A DNA stretch of 5,657 bases from NCBI GenBank assembly GCA_027011835.1, contig JALUZN010000463.1, forward strand, positions 1 through 5,657. Reading direction: 5' to 3'. This document shows, piece by piece, positions 1 through 5,657 of the stretch. How positions within the stretch are numbered: position 1 is the stretch's first letter; each line of letters opens with the position of its first letter. The notes under the pieces were generated by a model. It did not search any database. It was not told the DNA's origin and was given only the letters and a program-made list of their open reading frames with translations. This stretch comes from Draconibacterium sp. Lineage in GTDB: Bacteria; Bacteroidota; Bacteroidia; Bacteroidales; Prolixibacteraceae. The translations under genes and the position numbers were made by a program.

Positions 1-890
1 ACCCAAAACCGGCAAAAGACGGATCGTTTGAACTTTGGGCGTACTATCATTTAGGTGTTCCTTCGTTTAGTATGAACCTGTTTACCGTTCCAAAAGTAAA
101 GGAGAAGAAAAAAGATAAAGAGGAGGCTTTAACTTCGGAAGAAGTAGAAAAAATGAGCAGCGAAGAGTTTGCAAAACTCGACGAGGCCAAAATCGATGCC
201 TTTTTGCGAGCAAACAATGCACCCGACAAATTCACTCCCGAACGGGTTCTAAAAATGATGGAATCGGGGAAACTCAGTCCGAAACAACTTGTGGCTATGA
301 TGGAAAAAATGCCTGAACCCGATGTTGAAACAGAAGAAAAGAGCGAAAAACTAAACGAAAAAGACAAAGCACTTTTAGCGTGGTCCGACAAACACTGGGA
401 GGGCAAAGGTTTTGTAAACTGGGAAAAAGCAGAACACCCAAAATTTGGAGAAGTTGAAATTGGCGGATTTATTCCATACATAGAAAATACGCCCAAACCC
501 GAATTAATCGATTCGCTGGCAAAAACAGAATTACCCTGGCTGCTGCAACTATCGAAACGGTTGCCTGAAATTACATTTAACTCGGAAAAAATTACCGATT
601 TAGGCGACGGCATTTATAAGCTAGAAATGTATTTCGAAAATATAGGAAAACTTGCCTACCCCATTGCAATGGGACAAAGAAACAATCAGCCCGCACCAAT
701 TATTGTAGTTTTAGATGGCGATTTTGAAATACTTCAAGGGAAGAAAAGAACCAATCTGGGCAGTTTAAACGGAAATCAGATAAAAAAACTATCGTGGATT
801 ATTAAGGCAGATAAAAAACAAAAAATATCTGCAAAATTAGAGTCGGCAGTATTTACCGATGTTGTTAAACAAATAAATATTGGAGGTTAA
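1..890 (+). CDS. M14-family zinc carboxypeptidase-like protein, C-terminal part (5' end outside window), probable catalytic-Glu variant
   Basis: The reading frame is open from base 3 with no stop before TAA at 888-890, so this is the last 295 residues of a longer protein; the ATG at 72 is internal. Visible residues 7-27 align without gaps to residues 345-363 and flanks of the complete M14 peptidase downstream: both have a G-x-x-S-F-x-x-(E/N)-L-F pattern that ends the M14 catalytic domain. The general-base Glu of the family is replaced here by Asn (visible residue 25, codon AAC at 75-77). Residues about 31-120 form a Lys/Glu-rich, probably helical insert, much longer than in the neighbour. A shared block follows (HPKFGEVEIGGF here, HPVYGEIEIGGW there), then a C-terminal region likely to be a beta-sandwich. 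The zinc ligands and any signal peptide lie outside the window. From the family it should be exported. Whether it is active is unknown; it may be a non-catalytic partner of the next gene. Confidence 0.8.
   Translation, partial: PKPAKDGSFELWAYYHLGVPSFSMNLFTVPKVKEKKKDKEEALTSEEVEKMSSEEFAKLDEAKIDAFLRANNAPDKFTPERVLKMMESGKLSPKQLVAMMEKMPEPDVETEEKSEKLNEKDKALLAWSDKHWEGKGFVNWEKAEHPKFGEVEIGGFIPYIENTPKPELIDSLAKTELPWLLQLSKRLPEITFNSEKITDLGDGIYKLEMYFENIGKLAYPIAMGQRNNQPAPIIVVLDGDFEILQGKKRTNLGSLNGNQIKKLSWIIKADKKQKISAKLESAVFTDVVKQINIGG
882..886 (+). promoter_or_regulatory. Shine-Dalgarno-like GGAGG inside the end of the upstream gene
   Basis: GGAGG lies six bases before the ATG at 893 and is read in the upstream gene as part of its last Gly-Gly codons. 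The upstream stop and the downstream start are separated by only two bases, so this supports co-transcription and translational coupling. It is notable because Bacteroidota mostly do not rely on Shine-Dalgarno pairing, so the match could be a by-product of the Gly-Gly codons. Confidence 0.5.
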
Positions 891-892
891 TT

Positions 893-2605
893 ATGTTACG
901 ATATACACTACTTATATTACTTGCTACACTGGTTTTTACAGGAAGTGCTGTTGAGAAAAAAGGAAAAATTGAAGTACCGCTGCGTTTCGACAGATATTAC
1001 AATTACGACAACGTAGTTGAAGCATTAAAAGTGTTACACAACGCATTCCCGAAACTTACAACGCTCGAAGAGATTGGCAAAAGTGAAGAGGGACGCGGAA
1101 TTTATGCGTTAACCATTAACAATCCCGAAACTGGCGACGCATTGAGCAAACCCGGTGTTTATGTCGATGGAAATATTCACGGAAACGAAATTCAGGCAGG
1201 CGAAGTTTGCTTGTATTATGCAAATATGCTTTTAACAAAATATGGCGAAAATGAAAAAATAACAAAAGCTGTCGATAAAAATGCACATTATATTGTACCT
1301 GTTGTAAATGTCGACGGGCGTTACCACTTTTTTACCGATGGAAATACACCACACTCAAATCGCGGATTGCGCGTTCCGAAAGACGACGACCACGACGGAT
1401 TATTCGACGAAGACCCTTATGATGATTTAGATGGCGACGGAAGCATTTGCCAAATGCGAATAAAAGACCCAAACGGAATGTATAAATCCGACCCCGAAGA
1501 CAAACGCATTATGGTGCGGGTAAAACCGGGCGAAAAAGGTGAATATACAATTTTAGGTTCCGAAGGAATTGATAACGACGGCGATGGAAGAATGAATGAA
1601 GACGGAGAAGGTTACCTCGACCCTAACCGCAACTGGGGCTACAACTGGATGCCCAATTATATACAACGCGGCGCGGGAAATTTCCCCCTCTCGGGAACAG
1701 GAATAAAAGCCGTTAATACATTTCTTACCAAACATCCGAATATTATTATTGGATTTGCCTTTCACAATGCCGGTGGAATGTGGCTGCGTGTACCTTCCGA
1801 AAAATCGACAGAAATTCCTTCGTCAGACGTTGCTGCATACGATATTATTGGCAACAATGCAATAAAAATCACTCCCGGCTATGTGTACATGCCCTCTTAC
1901 GATTTATATCCTACATACGGCGATTCCGACTCGCATATGTTTTTTATTCACGGCGCATACTCGTTTGTTGGCGAATTGTTTATGAGTAGCCAGGAAACCT
2001 ATAAATCGAAAAAAGAGAGCGACAAAGAGAGCCGTACCGAAAGAAACCGCGAACGGTTAAAATTTAACGACAAAGTTGCACAGGGAGAACTGTATAAAGA
2101 GTGGAAACCTTTTAACCACCCCGTTTATGGCGAAATAGAAATTGGAGGCTGGATAAAAATGAGTTCGCGTATTCCGCATACATTTATGTTGCCCGAGCTA
2201 GTGCACCGAAACGCATCGGTGGTGCTGCTCGCCGACGAACAAACGCCAGAGTTATCGATTGAAGTTTTCGATGTAAAAAGTATTGGCAAAAATCTTTCGC
2301 AGGTGCGCGTTCGTATTAAAAACAACAAGGGAATCTCGTCGATGACTGCGCAGGCCTTTAAAGACAAACTTTACAGCAGAGATGCATTAAAAGTTACCGG
2401 GGCAAAAGTTATTGCCGGCGGAAAACTTACCGATTTCAGATTGAATAAAGTTTACTATAAAGAAGACAAACCGGAAATACAGTTTTTTGCGATGCCCGGA
2501 AATAGCAAAGCCGAATATCAATTTTTAATTGAAGGAAAAGGTGAAGTGAAATTTGAATACTGTTCGAGAAAAGCAAAAAATGTTAGCACATCGGTTGAAC
2601 TGTAG
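893..2605 (+). CDS. Exported M14-family zinc carboxypeptidase with Asp-rich calcium-loop-like inserts
   Basis: A complete 570-residue protein. Residues 1-19 are a signal peptide (hydrophobic core LLILLATLVF, likely cleavage after TGSA, no lipobox Cys). The M14 catalytic domain spans about 35-365. Zinc ligands are H96 and E99 in an HGNE motif and H291 in GFAFHNAGG. The family PxxNxDG motif is PVVNVDG (136-142), the substrate-carboxylate Asn-Arg pair is N245-R246 in DPNRNW, and the catalytic Glu is E361 in YSFVGEL, which matches the carboxypeptidase A motif closely. Between the DG motif and the Asn-Arg pair are Asp-rich loops of the DxDxDGxxDE type: D164-E173, D178-G183 and D227-E236, probably binding calcium. 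A charged linker (370-395) leads to a C-terminal region sharing the GEIEIGG block with the upstream paralog. It should hydrolyse peptides from the C-terminus in the periplasm or outside the cell; the specificity cannot be read from sequence. It is the second gene of a two-gene unit. Confidence 0.93.
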   Translation: MLRYTLLILLATLVFTGSAVEKKGKIEVPLRFDRYYNYDNVVEALKVLHNAFPKLTTLEEIGKSEEGRGIYALTINNPETGDALSKPGVYVDGNIHGNEIQAGEVCLYYANMLLTKYGENEKITKAVDKNAHYIVPVVNVDGRYHFFTDGNTPHSNRGLRVPKDDDHDGLFDEDPYDDLDGDGSICQMRIKDPNGMYKSDPEDKRIMVRVKPGEKGEYTILGSEGIDNDGDGRMNEDGEGYLDPNRNWGYNWMPNYIQRGAGNFPLSGTGIKAVNTFLTKHPNIIIGFAFHNAGGMWLRVPSEKSTEIPSSDVAAYDIIGNNAIKITPGYVYMPSYDLYPTYGDSDSHMFFIHGAYSFVGELFMSSQETYKSKKESDKESRTERNRERLKFNDKVAQGELYKEWKPFNHPVYGEIEIGGWIKMSSRIPHTFMLPELVHRNASVVLLADEQTPELSIEVFDVKSIGKNLSQVRVRIKNNKGISSMTAQAFKDKLYSRDALKVTGAKVIAGGKLTDFRLNKVYYKEDKPEIQFFAMPGNSKAEYQFLIEGKGEVKFEYCSRKAKNVSTSVEL

Positions 2606-2650
2606 ATTGATAGATTGTTAGACTGTTAGATTGATAGACTGATAGATTGA
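2603..2650 (+). repeat. Tandem array of six 8-bp units (TAGAYTGW)
   Basis: Six head-to-tail units: TAGATTGA, TAGATTGT, TAGACTGT, TAGATTGA, TAGACTGA, TAGATTGA. They vary only at position 5 (T/C) and position 8 (A/T). The first TAG is the stop codon of the peptidase gene. Since 8 is not a multiple of 3, the array puts TAG in every plus-strand frame. I see no inverted symmetry, so it is a direct-repeat array and not a hairpin terminator. Two bases (CA) separate it from the 7-bp array that follows. Confidence 0.92.
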
Positions 2651-2652
2651 CA

Positions 2653-2729
2653 GACACTAGATACTTGACACTAGATACTTGATACTAGATACTTGATACT
2701 TGATACTTGATACTAGATACTAGATACTA
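2653..2729 (+). repeat. Tandem array of eleven 7-bp units (GAYACTW)
   Basis: Exactly eleven 7-bp units fill this stretch: GACACTA, GATACTT, GACACTA, GATACTT, GATACTA, GATACTT (x3), GATACTA (x3). Only position 3 (T/C) and position 7 (A/T) vary. The first six units form three copies of a 14-bp pair (GAYACTA + GATACTT), a higher-order period. The array ends abruptly at an A-run (2731-2736). It lies between the end of the peptidase unit and the promoter of the next gene. The units resemble the 8-bp units before it (shared TAGAT/TTGA content), which suggests a common origin. Its function is not evident. Confidence 0.92.
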
Positions 2730-2954
2730 GAAAAAATAAAGTTTCTCGTATTAACTATTTGACACAAGTACGAATAATTAGGTATTGAACTGACTACTAA
2801 CAGACTACAAAACAACAACGGGCTATTAGTTAATATATATAACTTTCATCCCAATATCTTTTATATTAACAGTAAAAAGCTAATTTTGCTCATCGAAAGC
2901 CACAACAAGAGACTCTGTTCAAGAAAACTATTCTTGTTAATAAATATTGCTTAA
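2730..2954. other. AT-rich intergenic region ahead of the acyltransferase gene
   Basis: I find no coding potential or RNA gene here. It holds an A-run at 2731-2736, two copies of GACTAC around 2790-2805, and a near-palindrome GTTAATATATATAAC at 2829-2843 that could be an operator or simply AT-rich melting DNA. It also holds the likely promoter at 2859-2888. The predicted leader has two mutually exclusive small hairpins sharing one right arm: AACAAGA (2904-2910) with TCTTGTT (2932-2938), or CAAGAA (2920-2925) with TTCTTG (2931-2936). Confidence 0.6.
2859..2888 (+). promoter_or_regulatory. Probable Bacteroidota-type promoter of the acyltransferase gene
   Basis: TAATTTTG at 2881-2888 is an exact match to the Bacteroidota primary sigma -7 element (TAnnTTTG). 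A TTTT run at 2859-2862, 18 bases upstream, is a partial match to the -33 TTTG element. Transcription would start near 2893-2897 and give a leader of about 60 bases before the ATG at 2955. The -33 match is weak, so the call rests on the -7 box and its position. Confidence 0.45.
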
Positions 2955-3782
2955 ATGAATTCATCAGAAAATTTAAATACCAGTTGGAGAAAAGTAGCCT
3001 CCACGATTTACCGCAAACCCATCGATTCGAAAATATACGGAACAGTAGATTTGGACGTTACCGAACTTGAAAAGTTTATAACAAAAAAACGGAAAGAGGG
3101 AACAAAAACAACCTTAACATATTTGCTTACATTAATAATGGGCAGAGCAATAAGACAAGAAGTTCCGGAGTTAAACAGCTACGTTAAACGAGGTAAGATA
3201 ATTCAGCGAGAGCAAGTTGATGCAACAGTAAGTGTTCTTTTACCTGGTGGGCAAATGGGCTCGGTAAAGGTTGAAAATACCGATAAATTAACTGTTGAAG
3301 AGCTGGCTGAAGAAATTGGAAAAGAGATTGCTCAAACCCGAAAAGGGAATGAAAACGATACGATGCAATCGAAAAATCTGCTCTCTTCCGTCCCCTGGCC
3401 ATTTCGGAACTGGTTATTTAAATTATACCGAACTGCAACAATTCACTGGGGAATATCGGTTCCCGGCATTGGGTTAGATGCAAATAGTTTTGGGTCGTAT
3501 GTTGTTTCTAATATTGGCAGCGTTGGCTTAGATACAGGTTACGCTGCACTCCTGCCCTCCTCAAATATCTCGTTTGTAATGGTTTTAGGAAACGTAATGA
3601 AAAAACCGATTGTGGTTAACGACGAGATTGTTATTCGCCGGATTATGTCAATATCGGCAACACTAGACCACCGTGTGGTTGATGGTTCTCATGGAGGAAA
3701 AATGTTTCGGGTGATAAAACATTTAATTAAGAATCCTGAATTATTGGAAAAACATCCCGATAATAGTACCATGAGTTCCTAA
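2955..3782 (+). CDS. Stand-alone 2-oxoacid dehydrogenase acyltransferase (E2) catalytic-domain protein
   Basis: A complete 275-residue cytoplasmic protein made of the E2/chloramphenicol-acetyltransferase-type catalytic fold alone. The active-site motif is DHRVVDG with H239 (general base) and D243. SNIG at 185-188 corresponds to the conserved S/T-N-L-G strand that carries the residue stabilising the transition state, and VMVLGNV (208-214) to the usual core strand. The N-terminal segment (10-78, WRKVASTIYR to PELNSYV) matches the start of this domain. Full E2 proteins exceed 400 residues and carry lipoyl and E3-binding domains; both are missing. This is not a truncation at the start, because an in-frame TAA (2952-2954) directly precedes the ATG. 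No E1 or E3 genes are nearby. It probably moves an acyl group from CoA or a lipoyl donor to an unknown acceptor. It is monocistronic, with its own promoter. Confidence 0.88.
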   Translation: MNSSENLNTSWRKVASTIYRKPIDSKIYGTVDLDVTELEKFITKKRKEGTKTTLTYLLTLIMGRAIRQEVPELNSYVKRGKIIQREQVDATVSVLLPGGQMGSVKVENTDKLTVEELAEEIGKEIAQTRKGNENDTMQSKNLLSSVPWPFRNWLFKLYRTATIHWGISVPGIGLDANSFGSYVVSNIGSVGLDTGYAALLPSSNISFVMVLGNVMKKPIVVNDEIVIRRIMSISATLDHRVVDGSHGGKMFRVIKHLIKNPELLEKHPDNSTMSS

Positions 3783-3861
3783 AAATAGGTACTTCGCAAT
3801 ACGAAAAGCAAAAAGCTATTTTTCGTAACCTTTTATTCACCTCCAACCTACTATTTTTAGG
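3778..3861. terminator. Nested inverted repeats between convergent genes, probable terminator
   Basis: An inner hairpin pairs TACGAAAA (3800-3807) with TTTTCGTA (3820-3827), and on the plus strand is followed by AACC and TTTTATT, a modest T-rich tail suited to ending the acyltransferase transcript. An outer perfect 11-bp inverted repeat pairs CCTAAAAATAG (3778-3788, including the acyltransferase stop codon) with CTATTTTTAGG (3851-3861). The flanking A5 and T5 tracts and the convergent gene order suggest it might serve both directions. The T-tails are imperfect, so this is a structural inference. Confidence 0.5.
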
Positions 3862-3885
3862 CGTTAAAGATTATTAGTGAAAATT

Positions 3886-5475
3886 TTAGTTAATTCTCGC
3901 TTTCAGGTAATCTTTATCTTTTCGGGTGACAAACAAGCAATAGAAAAAGAGGAAAAAAGAGCTTCCCATATGCGACTCAAAATTCGAGTCGGCAAAATTA
4001 GCAAAGAACATAAACACAAGAAAAACCATAAAAAACATATCGGTATAACCTCTTGTTTTTATAACCGGATAAACTAAAAAAGAGATAATAAGAAGAAATC
4101 CGATGATGCCAAATTTCACCATATAATTTAAATACTGATTGTGCGACGACGCATACAATTTCGAATCGAGCTGAGGACTATTTTTAATAAATGTTTTTCG
4201 AAATTCCTCTTTCCAATTCCCCGTTCCCACTCCAAACAACAAATTATTTTTTATAATTGAAAGAGCGGCTTTGGCAAATTCTATTCGTTGCGAAAACGAT
4301 TGATGGTTTGCATTCCCGGTGTGCGAATAAATATAATATTCCCACACTGTTTCATAAATACGAGGATAAAGCGAATATTTACGACTCTGAAAAATCACAT
4401 TGGCAACTCCATCTTCAACATTCTTAATATCCTGTGGAGAAAGTGCTTTTACGCCCTCCGCATTTTTACCTAACCCTTTCGATGTTAGATACCGAATTAA
4501 AGTTGACGACACAACATACCCGTTAACACCAACCGAATCGTACTTAAATTCAGATCTCTTGTTCCACTCTTCCCGCATCTCCTTTTCACACACTTCAATA
4601 AAAACATAGTTTCCATTTTCTATCATTGGATTGCTAAAATCGTTTTTATATTCGTTTCCCAACTTCGTGTATTTTTTAACGGAATTTGTATCTACCGCTT
4701 TCACATTATAAAATGAATTAACTGCCTGAAAAACAAAAATCAGAGGAAAAGTAATAAATGCAAAAAGTATAACTAAAATACCAACTTTTAAAAGTTTGTT
4801 TAATTTAAATATAAGTACAATAGTAACAAATATTAAACTCGAAATAAATGCAACAACACCTGTTAACGACTGCTGAAAAAAGAGAAATCCAAGGAAATAG
4901 ATTGCTCCTGCTACTACAGTTATTTTATACGAAAAAGGAAAAGATGAGTAATTATTATATAGAAGAAACAGAAGAAACCAAATTATTAATATGAGCTGAA
5001 AACTAAAGCGGATATGAGAAATTAAACCAATTTTGTGAACACTAAAGTTTTCGACTTCAACGGTAAATTTCCACCTAAAAAGAGCTATTATAGTTGAAAC
5101 TAAAACAGAAACAGCAAAAACATAAAACACAGACTTTACTTGCCTGTTATTTAGCTCTTTTCCAAAAGCAAAAGCCAACGGAATTATAAAAAAGAAAAGC
5201 GATTTTTGAATGTCGTACCATCCCGAGCCATTCTTGCCGGTAAACAGAGAACTTACCAAATAGAGAATAAAAATAGCAGGAACAGTAAGTAGAGCTTTAT
5301 TCTTTTGAAAGCGACGTAATTTGTTTTTCCAGGTATCTTCAATTAACGCTACCCCAAAAATAATCCCTCCCAAAATAGATACTAATGCCAGAGACAATGG
5401 CAAAGCAATAACAAATCCCAATAAGGAAACGAAAAACCAATTTGAGTCGATTAATTTAGTTAGACTATTTTTCAT
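3886..5475 (-). CDS. O-antigen ligase/polymerase family (Wzy/WaaL type) membrane protein
   Basis: A 529-residue inner-membrane protein with about 12 hydrophobic segments, roughly 13-30, 31-48, 62-79, 91-106, 114-134, 157-173, 186-199, 205-224, 230-251, 453-470, 480-497 and 504-517. A large extracytoplasmic loop (about 252-452) carries the family signature: R397 in QRIEFAKAA, GVGTGNW (415-421) and the HN motif at H445-N446 in SSHNQYLNY. A matching His is essential in WaaL ligases. Such enzymes join undecaprenyl-linked glycan to lipid A-core or another acceptor, or polymerise O-units; sequence alone does not decide which. I start at ATG 5475. An upstream in-frame TTG at 5508 would add 11 residues, but it forms the last three bases of the promoter -7 box. 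No glycosyltransferase or other polysaccharide genes are visible. It converges on the acyltransferase gene and is co-directional with the rRNA operon. Confidence 0.87.
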   Translation of the reverse strand: MKNSLTKLIDSNWFFVSLLGFVIALPLSLALVSILGGIIFGVALIEDTWKNKLRRFQKNKALLTVPAIFILYLVSSLFTGKNGSGWYDIQKSLFFFIIPLAFAFGKELNNRQVKSVFYVFAVSVLVSTIIALFRWKFTVEVENFSVHKIGLISHIRFSFQLILIIWFLLFLLYNNYSSFPFSYKITVVAGAIYFLGFLFFQQSLTGVVAFISSLIFVTIVLIFKLNKLLKVGILVILFAFITFPLIFVFQAVNSFYNVKAVDTNSVKKYTKLGNEYKNDFSNPMIENGNYVFIEVCEKEMREEWNKRSEFKYDSVGVNGYVVSSTLIRYLTSKGLGKNAEGVKALSPQDIKNVEDGVANVIFQSRKYSLYPRIYETVWEYYIYSHTGNANHQSFSQRIEFAKAALSIIKNNLLFGVGTGNWKEEFRKTFIKNSPQLDSKLYASSHNQYLNYMVKFGIIGFLLIISFLVYPVIKTRGYTDMFFMVFLVFMFFANFADSNFESHMGSSFFLFFYCLFVTRKDKDYLKARIN

Positions 5476-5505
5476 ATAAAATTCAATACATATAGAAACG
5501 CAAAA

Positions 5506-5513
5506 CAAAATTA
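5506..5513 (-). promoter_or_regulatory. Probable -7 promoter box of the O-antigen ligase gene
   Basis: On the minus strand these bases read TAATTTTG, an exact TAnnTTTG match and identical to the box ahead of the acyltransferase gene. The expected -33 position falls about 20 bases upstream, in the T-tract of the rRNA terminator (TTTT near 5534-5537), a partial match. Transcription would start near 5498-5501, giving a leader of about 25 bases to the ATG at 5475. This placement argues against the TTG at 5508 as the start codon. Confidence 0.5.
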
Positions 5514-5530
5514 GTTATTGCAAAAAAGAG

Positions 5531-5566
5531 AATAAAAAAGCCCGTGCTCAAAAAGAACACGGGCTT
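5531..5566 (-). terminator. Intrinsic terminator of the rRNA operon
   Basis: A 9-bp perfect GC-rich stem pairs AAGCCCGTG (5538-5546) with CACGGGCTT (5558-5566), with two more pairs possible beyond one mismatch around an A5 loop (T5 on the minus strand). Read on the minus strand, the stem runs directly into TTTTATT, a proper U-tract. The plus-strand side ends in AATAAAG, so it is directional. It sits about 8 bases after the 5S 3' end and separates the rRNA operon from the O-antigen ligase gene. Confidence 0.92.
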
Positions 5567-5574
5567 AATAAAGT

Positions 5575-5657
<83 letters not shown>

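Noticed and set aside
72..74. ATG as a start codon for the first gene
   Set aside because: The frame is open upstream to the window edge and encodes the conserved end of the M14 catalytic domain, so this Met is internal.
47..613. 188-codon open frame on the minus strand, Ser/Phe-rich
   Set aside because: It lies fully opposite the M14 gene, and its Ser/Phe composition is what Lys/Glu-rich coding DNA gives when read on the other strand. No domain or promoter supports it.
1553..2367. Small open frames at 1553-1765 (-), 1780-1989 (+) and 2125-2367 (-)
   Set aside because: All sit inside the well-supported M14 gene in other frames and show no recognisable protein features.
2603..2729. CRISPR array
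   Set aside because: The units are 7-8 bp, contiguous and without spacers, and there are no cas genes.
2840..2847. TAACTTTC as an alternative -7 promoter box
   Set aside because: It matches TAnnTTTG at all but the last base and has no TTTG-like element at the right distance; the exact box at 2881-2888 is better.
3184..3477. Small open frames at 3184-3402 (-) and 3295-3477 (+)
   Set aside because: They overlap the acyltransferase domain, whose frame carries the conserved motifs.
3877..4609. Small plus-strand open frames at 3877-4077, 4288-4473 and 4400-4609
   Set aside because: They are opposite the O-antigen ligase coding sequence and have no independent support.
5506..5508. TTG as the start of the O-antigen ligase (adds 11 residues)
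   Set aside because: It is part of an exact TAnnTTTG promoter box; the ATG at 5475 gives a normal cytoplasmic start before the first membrane segment.

Overview
The window looks like a piece of a chromosome from a Bacteroidota bacterium. The base composition is AT-rich. Two of the three intergenic regions carry an exact match to the Bacteroidota -7 promoter box (TAnnTTTG), the proteins resemble Bacteroidota families, and the window ends in a 5S rRNA of the Bacteroidota type. I would guess the Bacteroidia (Marinilabiliales or Prolixibacteraceae-like), but the sequence does not settle the genus.

Layout from left to right. (1) Bases 1-2605, plus strand: two tandem M14-family zinc carboxypeptidase-like genes. 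The first is cut by the window edge, so only its C-terminal part is visible. It carries Asn where the catalytic Glu should be, plus a long, charged, helix-rich insert. The second is complete (570 aa), exported, and has every M14 active-site residue, with calcium-loop-like Asp-rich motifs inserted in the catalytic domain. They are two bases apart, and the second gene's ribosome binding site lies inside the last codons of the first, so they are very probably one transcription unit. (2) Bases 2603-2729: a striking two-part tandem array, six 8-bp units followed by eleven 7-bp units, whose first unit contains the stop codon of the second peptidase. (3) Bases 2730-2954: AT-rich intergenic DNA with a likely promoter. 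(4) Bases 2955-3782, plus strand: a stand-alone acyltransferase with only the E2 catalytic domain of 2-oxoacid dehydrogenase complexes. (5) Bases 3783-3885: a convergent intergenic region with nested inverted repeats, probably a terminator. (6) Bases 3886-5475, minus strand: a polytopic O-antigen ligase/polymerase (Wzy/WaaL type) membrane protein. (7) Bases 5531-5657, minus strand: the terminator and 3' part of a 5S rRNA, the tail of an rRNA operon lying to the right of the window.

The peptidases probably work together on extracytoplasmic peptides or proteins. The acyltransferase and the O-antigen ligase have their own promoters and no evident functional link to the peptidases or to each other. 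I see no phage, transposon, CRISPR, toxin-antitoxin or defence module. The most unusual items are the degenerate-looking M14 paralog next to an intact one and the composite 8-bp/7-bp repeat array.
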